Notes: generated by a model not told the origin, from the sequence alone. A DNA stretch of 64,000 nt from Xanthobacter sp. NM-25 (GCF_022138605.1 NZ_JACBFS010000005.1:1-64000), one strand, 5' to 3'. Shown: positions 24,535-33,696, numbered from the stretch's first letter. Numbers and translations: made by a program.

Positions 24535-25650
24535 TTGCGGGCGCAGATCACCGATCTCGCCCGCGCCGAGGGTTTCGAGGCCATCGGCATCGCCGATCCG
24601 CGCCGGGTGCGCCCGGCCGGCGACCGCCTCGGCCAATGGGTGGCCAGCGGCGCCCATGGCGAAATGGGCTGGATGGCCGAGACATTGGAACGCCGCGCCG
24701 ATCCCCTCACGTTGTGGGCGGACATGCGGTCCGTGGTGATGCTGGGGCTCAATTACGGCCCCGCCACCGATCCCCGCGCCGCCCTCGCCGATGCCGCCAC
24801 CGGCGCCATCTCGGTCTATGCGCGGGGCGAGGATTATCACGAGGTCATCAAGCCGAAACTGAAACGCATCGCCCGCGCTTTGCTGGCGGCGGCGGGGGGC
24901 GGCGACGTGAAGGTGTTCGTGGACACCGCCCCGCTCATGGAAAAGCCCCTGGCCATGGATGCCGGGCTCGGCTGGCAGGGCAAGCACACCAATCTGGTGT
25001 CGCGGGACTTCGGCTCCTGGCTGTTCCTGGGCGCCATCGCCACCACGCTGGAGCTGCCGTTCAATCGGCCGGACGCGGACCATTGCGGCTCCTGCCGCGC
25101 CTGCCTCGAGGCCTGCCCCACCAACGCCTTCCCGGCGCCCTACCAGATCGACGCGCGGCGCTGCGTCTCCTACCTCACCATCGAGCTCAAGGGACCCATC
25201 CCGCGGCCGATGCGGCCGCTGATCGGCAACCGCATCTATGGCTGTGACGATTGTCTGGCCGCCTGCCCCTGGAACAAATTTGCGGCGGAGGGGGCCGAGA
25301 TGAAGCTCGCCGCCCGCGCGGAAAACGCCGCCCCGCTCCTAGCCGAATTGGCCGAGCTGGATGATGCCGCCTTCCGCGCCCGCTTCCCAAAGAGCCCCAT
25401 CAAGCGCATCGGCCGCGACCGCTTCATCCGCAACGTGCTGATCGCCATGGGCAATTCCAGAGACGCCGGGTTCGTGCCGGCGCTGGAGCAGAAACTCGCC
25501 GATCCGGCGCCCCTGGTGCGCGGCGCGGCGGTGTGGGCGCTCGCCCGGCTGCTGTCGGCCGCTGCCTTCCAGGTCCTCGCGCACCGCCATGCCGCTACGG
25601 AAGAAGATCCCGCCGTCGCCGACGAGTGGTCTGCCGGCTCAATGACTTGA
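24535..25650 (+). CDS. queG: Epoxyqueuosine reductase
   Basis: QueG carries out the last step of queuosine synthesis in tRNA, using cobalamin and two 4Fe-4S clusters. The two ferredoxin-like motifs are visible: CGSCRACLEACPTNAF, and later CDDCLAACPWNKF. Upstream are MGWMAETLERRADP and YHEVIKPKL, typical of the family, and a HEAT-like tail (AAVWALARLL) ends the protein. The start is uncertain: no ATG lies near the expected N-terminus. TTG 24535 is used here; CTG 24508 would overlap the previous stop (CTGA), and GTG 24382 would overlap the GST gene by 130 bases. The 371-residue length from TTG fits the family. Confidence 0.9.
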   Translation: MRAQITDLARAEGFEAIGIADPRRVRPAGDRLGQWVASGAHGEMGWMAETLERRADPLTLWADMRSVVMLGLNYGPATDPRAALADAATGAISVYARGEDYHEVIKPKLKRIARALLAAAGGGDVKVFVDTAPLMEKPLAMDAGLGWQGKHTNLVSRDFGSWLFLGAIATTLELPFNRPDADHCGSCRACLEACPTNAFPAPYQIDARRCVSYLTIELKGPIPRPMRPLIGNRIYGCDDCLAACPWNKFAAEGAEMKLAARAENAAPLLAELAELDDAAFRARFPKSPIKRIGRDRFIRNVLIAMGNSRDAGFVPALEQKLADPAPLVRGAAVWALARLLSAAAFQVLAHRHAATEEDPAVADEWSAGSMT

Positions 25651-25816
25651 GCGGCGGGGGTCTGATCCGCCGCCGTGTGGGTGTCGCGCCAGTTTTCAAA
25701 CCCACGCTTTGTCGGTAGGATTGTGGCTTATTGAGCGAAAAGAGGGGGCGAGCAGATCTGGCGTCACGATCACGTCGCGCCCGGGCGCGAGAGTGAGAGC
25801 CGACAGACACGCGACT

Positions 25817-27226
25817 ATGCAGAAGCCCCGCAAGCTTTATGTGAAATCCTTCGGGTGCCAGATGAACGTCTACGATTCCCATCGTATGGCGGACACCCTG
25901 GCGCGGGAGGGGTTCACCGAGACCCAGGACCCGGCTGAGGCCGATCTCGTCATCCTCAACACCTGCCACATCCGCGAGAAGGCCGCCGACAAGGTCTATT
26001 CGGAACTGGGCCGCCTGCGCAAAGCCAAGCAGGAAGCCGGTTCCGACACCATGATCGCGGTGGCCGGCTGCGTCGCCCAGGCCGAGGGCGCCGAGATCAT
26101 GCGCCGCGCCCCGGTGGTGGATCTGGTGGTGGGCCCCCAGAGCTACCACCGCCTGCCCGACCTGCTGCGCGCGGCCGAGACCGGCCGCAAGATGGTGGAT
26201 ACCGACTTTCCGGTGGAGGATAAGTTCGACCACCTGCCGGCGCCCACCCGCGCCGCCACCCGCTCGCGCGGGCCGGCCGCGTTCGTGACAGTGCAGGAAG
26301 GCTGCGACAAATTCTGCACCTTCTGCGTGGTGCCCTATACCCGCGGCGCCGAGGTCTCCCGCCCGGCGGCAAAGATCCTCGACGAGGCCCGGCGGCTGGC
26401 CGACCAGGGGGTGCGCGAGATCACCCTTATCGGGCAGAACGTCAATGCCTTCCACGGCGAAGGGCCCGACGGGCGGACCTGGAGCCTCGCCCGGCTGCTG
26501 GAAGAGATGGCCGGAATCTCCAGGGTGGAGCGGCTGCGCTACACCACCTCGCACCCACGGGACATGGACGACGACCTCATCGCCGCCCACCGCGACCTGC
26601 CGCAGCTGATGCCCTATCTGCACCTGCCGGTGCAGTCCGGCTCCGACCGCATCCTCGCCGCCATGAACCGCAAGCACGGCCGCGACGCCTATTTCGCCAT
26701 CATCGACAAGATGCGGGCCGCGCGGCCGGATCTCGCCCTCTCGTCGGATTTCATCGTCGGCTTCCCCGGCGAGACCGATGCGGAGTTCGAGGACACCATG
26801 GACATGGTGCGGCGGATCGGCTTCGCCAGCGCCTATTCCTTCAAGTACAGCCCGCGCCCGGGCACCCCGGCGGCGGACCATGCCGGCCAGGTGCCGGAAG
26901 AGGTGAAGAGCGCGCGGCTCGCCACCCTGCAGAAGGCCCTGGAGGCCTCCAAGGCCGCCTTCGATGCCTCCTGCCTGGGGCGCACCTTCGACATCCTGCT
27001 GGAGAAGCCGGGACGCCAGGACGGCCAGCTCATCGGCCGCTCGCCCTATCTCCAGAGCGTGGTGGTGAACGACCCGCCGGCGACCATCGGCGACATCATC
27101 ACCGTCACCATCACCGAGGTGGGGCCCAACAGCCTCGCCGGGCGTTGCGAGGCCATCGCCACGCCCCAGCGCGCGCCGCGCCCCCGGTCCGAGCCTTCTT
27201 CATCCCCGGCGGCCATGGAGGCCTGA
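25817..27226 (+). CDS. miaB: tRNA-2-methylthio-N6-dimethylallyladenosine synthase
   Basis: This 469-residue radical-SAM methylthiotransferase modifies A37 of tRNAs. It has an N-terminal UPF0004 domain with cluster cysteines in SFGCQMNVYD, LNTCHIREKA and VAGCVAQAEG, then the radical-SAM triad CDKFCTFC around residue 160, SGSDRILAAMNRKH, and a C-terminal TRAM domain (LIGRSPYLQSVVV). The start is ATG 25817 (MQKPRKLYVKSFGC). It leads the conserved block miaB-phoH-ybeY-corC-lnt, and its stop is only 2 bp before the phoH start. Confidence 0.97.
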   Translation: MQKPRKLYVKSFGCQMNVYDSHRMADTLAREGFTETQDPAEADLVILNTCHIREKAADKVYSELGRLRKAKQEAGSDTMIAVAGCVAQAEGAEIMRRAPVVDLVVGPQSYHRLPDLLRAAETGRKMVDTDFPVEDKFDHLPAPTRAATRSRGPAAFVTVQEGCDKFCTFCVVPYTRGAEVSRPAAKILDEARRLADQGVREITLIGQNVNAFHGEGPDGRTWSLARLLEEMAGISRVERLRYTTSHPRDMDDDLIAAHRDLPQLMPYLHLPVQSGSDRILAAMNRKHGRDAYFAIIDKMRAARPDLALSSDFIVGFPGETDAEFEDTMDMVRRIGFASAYSFKYSPRPGTPAADHAGQVPEEVKSARLATLQKALEASKAAFDASCLGRTFDILLEKPGRQDGQLIGRSPYLQSVVVNDPPATIGDIITVTITEVGPNSLAGRCEAIATPQRAPRPRSEPSSSPAAMEA

Positions 27227-27228
27227 GC

Positions 27229-28311
27229 TTGCGCAGACCCGGCAGTGATCGCGATCGCCCCCCCGCCGCAGGCCCGGCCCGTGCGGCGGTGACGGCGCCT
27301 TGGGCCACCACCGAAAGCGACGCCACCGCCCAGGTGGTGCTGGCCTTCGATGACAATCGGCTGGCCACCCAGCTGTTCGGCCACTACGGCCGCAACCTCG
27401 CGCTCATCGAGCGCAAGCTGGGGGTGAAGGCGGATTCCCGCGGCAATCACGTCACCCTGGAAGGGGATCGGGAGAATTGCGAGCAGGCCCGCGCGGTGCT
27501 GGAGCACCTTTATGAGGCCTTGAAGAAGGGCCGCGACATCGCCCAGGGGGATGTGGACGGTGCCATCCGGGAAGTGACCTCCCAGGGCTCGCTGTTCGAT
27601 TTCGATCCCGCCGCCCAGCGCCAGTCGTTCGATGAGATCCAGCTCCGGCGACGGCCCATCCGTGCCCGCACCGCCGCGCAGGATGCCTATATCCGCGCCC
27701 TCAAGCGGCATACCCTGGTGTTCGGCGTGGGGCCGGCCGGCACCGGCAAGACCTGGCTGGCGGTGGCCTATGCGGTGCACCTGCTGGAACGGCGGATGGT
27801 GGATCGCATTATCCTCTCCCGTCCGGCGGTGGAGGCCGGCGAGCGGCTCGGCTTCCTACCCGGCGACATGAAGGACAAGGTGGATCCCTACCTCCGTCCC
27901 ATCTACGATGCCCTGTACGACCTGATGGATCGAGCCTTCGTGGAGCGGGCGCTGCAGGCCGGCGAGATCGAGATCGCCCCGCTCGCCTTCATGCGTGGGC
28001 GCACCCTCTCCAATGCGGCTGTCATCCTGGACGAGGCGCAGAACGCCACCTCCATGCAGATGAAGATGTTCCTGACCCGCCTGGGCGAGAATTCCCACAT
28101 GATCGTCACCGGTGATCCCAGCCAGACCGACCTGCCCGGCGCCCAGACCTCCGGCCTGGCGGAGGCCGTGCGCCTGCTGGGCGAGGTGGAGGGCGTGGGC
28201 GTGTGCACCTTCAAGGCCGAGGACGTGGTGCGTCACGAGCTGGTGGCCCGCATCGTCGCCGCCTATGAGCGGGTCGGCACCACCCGGCCGCTGCGGCCGG
28301 AGGAGACCTGA
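27229..28311 (+). CDS. phoH: PhoH-family ATPase (YbeZ)
   Basis: The start is judged to be TTG 27229, because GGAGG (27217-27221) lies at ideal distance and no ATG is available; GTG 27286 is the alternative. The 360-residue product has a KH-like N-terminal part (LERKLGVKADSRGNHVTLEG) and a RecA-like ATPase core with Walker A GVGPAGTGKTWLA (about residue 168) and Walker B AVILDEAQN. YbeZ partners the endoribonuclease YbeY in RNA and ribosome quality control, and the two genes are adjacent here, 2 bp apart. Confidence 0.93.
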   Translation: MRRPGSDRDRPPAAGPARAAVTAPWATTESDATAQVVLAFDDNRLATQLFGHYGRNLALIERKLGVKADSRGNHVTLEGDRENCEQARAVLEHLYEALKKGRDIAQGDVDGAIREVTSQGSLFDFDPAAQRQSFDEIQLRRRPIRARTAAQDAYIRALKRHTLVFGVGPAGTGKTWLAVAYAVHLLERRMVDRIILSRPAVEAGERLGFLPGDMKDKVDPYLRPIYDALYDLMDRAFVERALQAGEIEIAPLAFMRGRTLSNAAVILDEAQNATSMQMKMFLTRLGENSHMIVTGDPSQTDLPGAQTSGLAEAVRLLGEVEGVGVCTFKAEDVVRHELVARIVAAYERVGTTRPLRPEET

Positions 28312-28313
28312 TC

Positions 28314-28841
28314 ATGGCAGAAGCCGCAATCGCCGGCGTGCCCCCCGACGGCATCGAGATCGACGTTCTGGCGGAATCCCCCCTGTGGACCGGCCTGCCG
28401 GAGGCGGAGGCGCTGGCGGTGCGCGCCGCCCTCGCTGCCCTTGGCGCGGTGCCGGAGGAGGTGCCGACCCCGGCGGAAATGAGCATCACCCTGACCGATG
28501 ATGCCCACATCCAGGTGCTTAATCGCGAATGGCGCGACATGGACAAGCCCACCAACGTGCTGTCCTTTCCCGCGCCGGAGCTGCCGGAGGACGTGGACGG
28601 CGCGCCTCAGCCCATGGGCGACGTGATCGTTGCTTATGAAACGCTTGCCCGCGAGGCCGACCTGGACGGCAAGCGCATGGAACACCATCTGATCCATCTG
28701 GTTGTGCACGGCACGCTGCACCTCCTGGGTTATGATCACATCGAAGACGACGAAGCTGAAGAAATGGAGGGCTTGGAGCGCCAGATCCTCGCCGGGCTGG
28801 GGATCGACGATCCCTACCGCCTGCCGCAGGACGGTGGCTGA
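28314..28841 (+). CDS. ybeY: Endoribonuclease YbeY, rRNA maturation factor
   Basis: A 175-residue single-domain metalloprotein. The zinc site HGTLHLLGYDH (three histidines) lies near residue 130, preceded by MGDVIVAYET and the TNVLSFPAPE motif, all hallmarks of UPF0054. It processes 16S rRNA 3' ends and takes part in ribosome quality control. The start ATG 28314 follows AGGAGA. It lies between phoH and corC in the conserved block. Confidence 0.95.
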   Translation: MAEAAIAGVPPDGIEIDVLAESPLWTGLPEAEALAVRAALAALGAVPEEVPTPAEMSITLTDDAHIQVLNREWRDMDKPTNVLSFPAPELPEDVDGAPQPMGDVIVAYETLAREADLDGKRMEHHLIHLVVHGTLHLLGYDHIEDDEAEEMEGLERQILAGLGIDDPYRLPQDGG

Positions 28842-28856
28842 AGCTGAAGAAAGACC

Positions 28857-29834
28857 ATGTCGAACACCGACCAACCGACCGAGACCAGCTCCGCGGAGCC
28901 GCAAAGTTTTCTCGATCGATTGCGTGCCCTCCTCGGCACGTTCCGGCCCCACGGCTCGCTGCGCACCGACCTGACGGAGGTGCTGGACGCCGCGTCGAGC
29001 GCGCCTGAGGAGGAGAGCGAATTCACCCCCTCCGAACGCAAGATGTTGCGCAACATCCTGCACTTAAAGGAGGTAGGCATCGGCGACATCATGGTCCCCC
29101 GGGCCGAGATCGTCGCGGTGCGCAAGGACATCTCGCTGGGCGAGCTGCTCAAGGTGTTCGTCTCCGTCGCCCACTCGCGGCTGGTGGTTTATGACGACAC
29201 GCTGGATGATCCGGTGGGCATGGTGCACATCCGCGATCTGGTGGCTCACCTGGCCAGCGGCATCACCAATTCGCCGCCCGGCAAGAAGCTGGAGCTGTCG
29301 GCGGTGGACCTCGACGGCAGCCTGGAAGATGCCGCCCTGATCCGCCGCATCCTTTATGTTCCGCCCTCCATGCCGGCCGTCGACCTCTTGGTCTCCATGC
29401 AGGCGGCGCGCACCCATCTCGCCCTGGTGATCGACGAATACGGCGGCACCGACGGCCTCGTCTCCATCGAGGACGCGGTGGAGGAAATCGTCGGCGAGAT
29501 CGAGGACGAGCACGACGACGCGCCCGAGAACCTGCTCGAGGCCCAGCCCGACGGCAGTTATCTCGTCGACGCCCGCGCCCCGCTCGAATCGATCGTGGAG
29601 ATCCTCGGGCCCGGCTTCGCTTCCGAAGAGGCGATGGAAGAGGTGGACAGCCTCGGCGGCCTCGTCGTGCTCATCGCCGCGCGGGTGCCGCAGCCCGGCG
29701 AGATCATTACTTTGCCGGGTCAATATCAGGTGGAGGTGCTCGACGGCGACCCCCGCCGCGTCAAGAAGCTGCGGATCATCCCCCCGGCCCGGCCGGGCCA
29801 GGCGGCCGAGAGCATCGCCTCCGGGGAGGTCTGA
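28857..29834 (+). CDS. CorC/HlyC-like protein with paired CBS domains (YbeX type)
   Basis: A 325-residue cytoplasmic protein. An acidic N-terminal segment (ERKMLRNILHLKEVGIGDIMVPRAEIVAV) leads into two CBS domains, the second around HLALVIDEYGGTDGLVSIEDAVEEIVGEI, followed by a CorC_HlyC transporter-associated domain. The DUF21 membrane domain of larger CNNM proteins is absent. The position between ybeY and lnt matches ybeX/corC of enterobacteria, linked to Mg/Co efflux and ribosome metabolism. The start ATG 28857 is 15 bp after ybeY. Confidence 0.9.
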   Translation: MSNTDQPTETSSAEPQSFLDRLRALLGTFRPHGSLRTDLTEVLDAASSAPEEESEFTPSERKMLRNILHLKEVGIGDIMVPRAEIVAVRKDISLGELLKVFVSVAHSRLVVYDDTLDDPVGMVHIRDLVAHLASGITNSPPGKKLELSAVDLDGSLEDAALIRRILYVPPSMPAVDLLVSMQAARTHLALVIDEYGGTDGLVSIEDAVEEIVGEIEDEHDDAPENLLEAQPDGSYLVDARAPLESIVEILGPGFASEEAMEEVDSLGGLVVLIAARVPQPGEIITLPGQYQVEVLDGDPRRVKKLRIIPPARPGQAAESIASGEV

Positions 29835-29969
29835 CGACGCGGCGGCACCGGACGGGGCACCGGACGCGTTCTTTTTTTCCTCACACCTGCCCCCTAAAGC
29901 TGGCCGCCTGAAGCTGCGCCTGGAGCATCCGGCGACCACCGGATGCTGCGCCGCAGTGCGGGAGCCGCC

Positions 29970-31631
29970 ATGACCACCAGCCACACCGCCCCTCCCCCGC
30001 CCCCCTCTGGCGCCCCGACCGTTCCCGCCGGCGGGCGCGGTGTCCGCTGGGCGGCGGCCATCGGCGGCCTGCGTGGCGGACGGCGGGCGCTCCTGGCGCT
30101 GGTGGCCGGCGCGCTCGGCGCGCTCGCCATGCCGCCCTTCGGCCTGTGGCCAGTGCTGGCGGTGTCGTTCTCGCTGCTGGTGCTGCTGCTGGACGGCAGC
30201 ACCGGACCCCTGCGGGCGCGGCTGAAGGCGGCGGCCGCGGTGGGCTGGTGCTTCGGCTTCGGCTATTTCCTCGCCTCCCTATGGTGGATCGGCGCGGCGT
30301 TTCTGGTGGAGGCCGACGTCTTCGGCTGGCTCTTGCCCCTGGCGGTCATCGCCATGCCGGCGGGCCTCGCCCTGTTCACGGCGCTCGGCACCACCCTCGC
30401 CCGGCTGTTGTGGTCCAACGGGCCGTGGCGGCTGTTCGCTTTCAGCTTCGGCCTCTCCCTCGCCGAATGGCTGCGCGGCCATGTGCTGACGGGCTTTCCC
30501 TGGAACACCTACGGCTATGCCTTCGCCCAGGACCTGCGGCTGATGCAGGCCGCCGCCCTGATGGGCGTGTGGGGTCTCACCTTCTTCGCTCTGCTGCTGC
30601 TGTCGACCCCGGCGCTGGCGCTGAGCGGACGGCGCCGGGCGGCCTGGCCCATGGGCTTCGCGGCGGCGCTGATCGCGCTCGCCGCCGGCGCCGGCGCCGT
30701 GCGGCTCGCCACGACCCCGGTGGGTGACGTGCCGGGTGTGGCCTTGCGGATCATGCAGCCGAACCTCGCCCAGGACCAGAAGTTCAACTATGGCCGCGGG
30801 CGGGAAATTCTCGACGATTACCTGGCCCTGAGCGCCGGTCGGTCGCTGCGATACCCGGAAGGCTTGCGCGACGTCACCGCCCTCATCTGGCCGGAAAGCG
30901 CGCTGCCCTTCATCTACGAGCGCGAACCCTGGGCCGCCGAGGCCGTCGCGAATACTTTGCCGGATAACGTGACGCTCCTGACGGGCGCGGTGCGGCATGG
31001 CGCGCCGCCGCCGGACCAATACTCGCCCTTCTTCAATTCCATCCGCGTGATCGACCACAACGGGGCCGTGCTGCGCAGCACGGATAAAGTGCATTTGGTC
31101 CCATTTGGCGAGTATTTGCCGTTCCAGAATACCTTGGAGCGTCTCGGCCTTGAGCAACTCACACGTGTACGGGGCGGGTTCTCCGCGGCACCCGCACTCC
31201 GCGCCCTTGAGGCCCCAGGACTACCTTTGATTGCACCCCTGGTATGTTACGAAATTATCTTTCCCGGCAATGTGATTCCCCCCGGCGAGCGGCCGAGGCT
31301 GCTGCTGAACGTCACGAATGACGCCTGGTTTGGACAAACCCCAGGGCCTTATCAGCACTTCACTCAGGCCCGTCTACGTGCCGTTGAGGAAGGGCTTCCG
31401 CTGGTGCGCGCCGCCAATACGGGCATCTCCGCCATCGTCGACCCACTGGGGCGTATTGTCGCATATGGTCCGCTGGGCGAGCGCGCAGTCGTCGATGGTC
31501 CGTTACCTCAATCTCTGAAAACGGTTCCGCCGGCTGCACGGCTAGGCAGCAAGGTCGAATTCTCACTCCTTTTTGGCGCCCTTCTCCTTGCGCTTGTACC
31601 TCTTTATGGATGCATTGCACGCAAAAGTTGA
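29970..31631 (+). CDS. lnt: Apolipoprotein N-acyltransferase
   Basis: Lnt adds the third acyl chain to lipoproteins in the inner membrane. From ATG 29970 (GGGAG upstream; ATG 29943 also in frame) it has 553 residues: several N-terminal membrane helices, then a periplasmic nitrilase domain with the catalytic Glu in LIWPESALPF, Lys in STDKVHLVPFGEYLPF and Cys in LVCYEIIFP, and a final helix (LLFGALLLALVPLYG). G+C content falls sharply in the second half: bases 31081-31140 are 29/60 G+C against 52/60 at 30661-30720, a possible recombination boundary inside the gene. Confidence 0.95.
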   Translation: MTTSHTAPPPPPSGAPTVPAGGRGVRWAAAIGGLRGGRRALLALVAGALGALAMPPFGLWPVLAVSFSLLVLLLDGSTGPLRARLKAAAAVGWCFGFGYFLASLWWIGAAFLVEADVFGWLLPLAVIAMPAGLALFTALGTTLARLLWSNGPWRLFAFSFGLSLAEWLRGHVLTGFPWNTYGYAFAQDLRLMQAAALMGVWGLTFFALLLLSTPALALSGRRRAAWPMGFAAALIALAAGAGAVRLATTPVGDVPGVALRIMQPNLAQDQKFNYGRGREILDDYLALSAGRSLRYPEGLRDVTALIWPESALPFIYEREPWAAEAVANTLPDNVTLLTGAVRHGAPPPDQYSPFFNSIRVIDHNGAVLRSTDKVHLVPFGEYLPFQNTLERLGLEQLTRVRGGFSAAPALRALEAPGLPLIAPLVCYEIIFPGNVIPPGERPRLLLNVTNDAWFGQTPGPYQHFTQARLRAVEEGLPLVRAANTGISAIVDPLGRIVAYGPLGERAVVDGPLPQSLKTVPPAARLGSKVEFSLLFGALLLALVPLYGCIARKS

Positions 31632-31729
31632 TCGACGCCTAGTGATTGTATGCCTATGTTCGCGGTCAATCAGGGCAGCCTTCGCATTGCGAAGTAACAA
31701 TACTCTTTTCCGACATAGCCGGAGAGACC

Positions 31730-32137
31730 ATGGCCAAGAAGGCGCCGAACCCTATTGATAAGCATGTTGGAGCACGCGTGCGGATGCGCCGCATGATGGT
31801 CAGCATGAGCCAAGAGAAACTGGGCGAGCACCTCGGCATCACGTTTCAGCAGATCCAGAAGTACGAAAAGGGGACCAACCGCATCGGGGCGAGCCGATTG
31901 CAGCAGATCTCCGTTGTGCTGGGCGTGCCCGTGGCGTTCTTTTTCGAAGGGGCCCCTTCCGTGGGGCCCGAGACTGACGGTTTCGCGGAAGCGCAATCGC
32001 CGGCCTACGTCTCCGACTTCCTTGCGACTTCGGATGGCTTGACCCTGACGCGCAATTTCATGCGCATTTCCGACGCCCGCGTGCGCCGGCGTATCGTGGA
32101 CCTCGTCATCGCCATCGCCGGCGAGGCGGAGACCTGA
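31730..32137 (+). CDS. praR: XRE-family helix-turn-helix regulator, PraR-like
   Basis: The start ATG 31730 follows GGAGAGA. The product has 135 residues with an HTH_3 domain (VRMRRMMVSMSQEKLGEHLGITFQQIQKYEKGTNRIGASRLQQIS) split around a classic recognition helix, and a short C-terminal tail (RNFMRISDARVRRRIVDLV). PraR of Azorhizobium and Rhizobium is a conserved regulator of this size that represses R-body or quorum-sensing genes, and is encoded near lnt and metK as I recall. Orthology is likely but not proven. The gene lies in the lower-G+C patch that begins inside lnt. Confidence 0.75.
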   Translation: MAKKAPNPIDKHVGARVRMRRMMVSMSQEKLGEHLGITFQQIQKYEKGTNRIGASRLQQISVVLGVPVAFFFEGAPSVGPETDGFAEAQSPAYVSDFLATSDGLTLTRNFMRISDARVRRRIVDLVIAIAGEAET

Positions 32138-32184
32138 CCTTCGATTTGACGAACGTTTTCGCTTCGGCGATCTTGACCGCTCCC

Positions 32185-32220
32185 CGCCGCGTTGCGAGAA
32201 GAACCCTCCGCAACGCGGCG
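32185..32220 (+). promoter_or_regulatory. Perfect 12-bp stem-loop in the metK leader
   Basis: CGCCGCGTTGCG (32185-32196) is perfectly complementary to CGCAACGCGGCG (32209-32220), enclosing a 12-base loop (32197-32208). It ends 22 bp before the metK ATG and is not followed by a T-run. The form does not match the known SAM-II or SAM/SAH riboswitches as I know them. It may control metK translation or mRNA stability; function is inferred. Confidence 0.65.
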
Positions 32221-32242
32221 CGGGCGCAAGAAAGGCCGAAAC

Positions 32243-33436
32243 ATGGCGCGTCAATCCTACCTGTTCACCAGCGAATCCGTTTCCGAGGGTCACCCCGACA
32301 AGGTCTGCGATCGCATCTCCGACGAAGTGGTGGATCTGTTCTTCCGGACCGCTGAAACCGAGGGCTGGGATCCAAGCCAGGTGCGGGTCGCCTGCGAGAC
32401 CCTCGCGACGACGAATCAGGTGGTGATTGCCGGTGAGACCCGTGGCCCGTCCACCATCACCCATGATCTGATCGCCCACACCGCGCGTCTGGCCATCAAG
32501 GACATCGGCTACGAGCAGGACGGCTTCCACTGGGAGCACGCCGACGTCGACGTTCTGCTGCATTCCCAGTCCGCCGACATCGCGCAGGGCGTGGATATCG
32601 CCGGCAACAAGGATGAAGGTGCCGGCGACCAGGGCATCATGTTCGGCTATGCGGTCCGCGAGACCCCCGAATTGATGCCGGCGCCGATCTTCTACGCCCA
32701 CAAGATTCTCAAGACCCTGGCCGAGGCCCGCCACAGCGGCACCACCACCGCTCTCGGCCCCGACGCCAAGAGCCAGGTCACTGTCCGGTATGAGGACGGC
32801 AAGCCGGTGGGCGTCACCCAGATCGTGCTGTCGACCCAGCACCTGGATGAGCGGCTCTCGTCCCAGGATGTGCAGGCCATCGTCGAGCCCCATATCCGCG
32901 ACACCCTGCCCGCCGGCTGGATCAGCAAGGACACCATCTGGCACGTCAATCCCACCGGCAAGTTCGTGATCGGTGGTCCCGATGGCGACTGCGGCCTCAC
33001 CGGTCGCAAGATCATCGTCGACACCTACGGCGGCGCCGCGCCCCACGGCGGTGGTGCCTTCTCCGGCAAGGACCCCACCAAGGTGGACCGCTCGGCGGCC
33101 TATGCCGCCCGCTATCTGGCCAAGAACGTGGTCGCCGCGGGCCTCGCCGATCGCGCCACCATCCAGCTCGCCTACGCCATCGGCGTGTCCGACCCGCTGG
33201 CGGTCTATGTGGATCTGCACGGCACCGGCCAGGTGGAAGAGGCGAAGCTGGAGAAGGTGCTTCGCGAGGTCATGAACCTGCGCCCCCGCGGCATCCGCGA
33301 GCATCTCGGCCTCACCAAGCCGATCTATGCCCGCACCTCTGCCTATGGCCATTTCGGCCGCGCCCCCGAGGCCGATGGCGGCTTCTCCTGGGAGCGCACC
33401 GACCTGGTGGACGAGCTCAAGTCGGCGCTGGCCTGA
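32243..33436 (+). CDS. metK: S-adenosylmethionine synthetase
   Basis: A 397-residue cytoplasmic enzyme that makes SAM from methionine and ATP. Diagnostic motifs are FTSESVSEGHPDKVCD at the N-terminus, GAGDQGIMFGYA in the middle, GGPDGDCGLTGRKIIVDTYGG with the catalytic loop GGGAFSGKDPTKVDRSAAY, and DLHGTGQV. The start ATG 32243 is fixed by the conserved MARQSYLFTSESV N-terminus. It follows praR by 105 bp with a structured leader and is closed by the terminator at 33460-33494. Confidence 0.98.
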   Translation: MARQSYLFTSESVSEGHPDKVCDRISDEVVDLFFRTAETEGWDPSQVRVACETLATTNQVVIAGETRGPSTITHDLIAHTARLAIKDIGYEQDGFHWEHADVDVLLHSQSADIAQGVDIAGNKDEGAGDQGIMFGYAVRETPELMPAPIFYAHKILKTLAEARHSGTTTALGPDAKSQVTVRYEDGKPVGVTQIVLSTQHLDERLSSQDVQAIVEPHIRDTLPAGWISKDTIWHVNPTGKFVIGGPDGDCGLTGRKIIVDTYGGAAPHGGGAFSGKDPTKVDRSAAYAARYLAKNVVAAGLADRATIQLAYAIGVSDPLAVYVDLHGTGQVEEAKLEKVLREVMNLRPRGIREHLGLTKPIYARTSAYGHFGRAPEADGGFSWERTDLVDELKSALA

Positions 33437-33459
33437 GCCGCCCCACCCGTTGTCGTCAA

Positions 33460-33494
33460 CCACGGCCGGGCTTGCCCGGCCGTGGGCATTTTTG
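33460..33494 (+). terminator. Intrinsic terminator after metK
   Basis: CCACGGCCGGG (33460-33470) pairs perfectly with CCCGGCCGTGG (33475-33485) over a four-base loop, followed by GCATTTTTG. Stem and T-run both fit a strong rho-independent terminator for metK. Confidence 0.93.
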
Positions 33495-33620
33495 ACAACT
33501 CCCGTTTCTTAGACGTGCCCGTTTCCGATGCTGCCTGTCTGCGAGGGCCGCCCTCAGGTACCCTCCTGGGTCGGGCTCCTCTGCAACGCCCGGCAGGGGC
33601 ATTGTGCGACCGCTACGGTA

Positions 33621-33665
33621 GCGTTCACTCGGGTAGCGCTCACTCAGGCCGCGTTCACTCGCGCG
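33621..33665. repeat. 15-bp imperfect tandem repeat upstream of trmB
   Basis: Three units with exact 15-bp period start at 33621, 33636 and 33651; each begins GCGTTCACTC or GCGCTCACTC, with diverged last five bases. They lie in the metK-trmB gap, just before the most likely trmB start. No function is evident. Confidence 0.8.
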
Positions 33666-33696
33666 GCGCTTTCGGGCGTGGACATGACCGCCGGCG

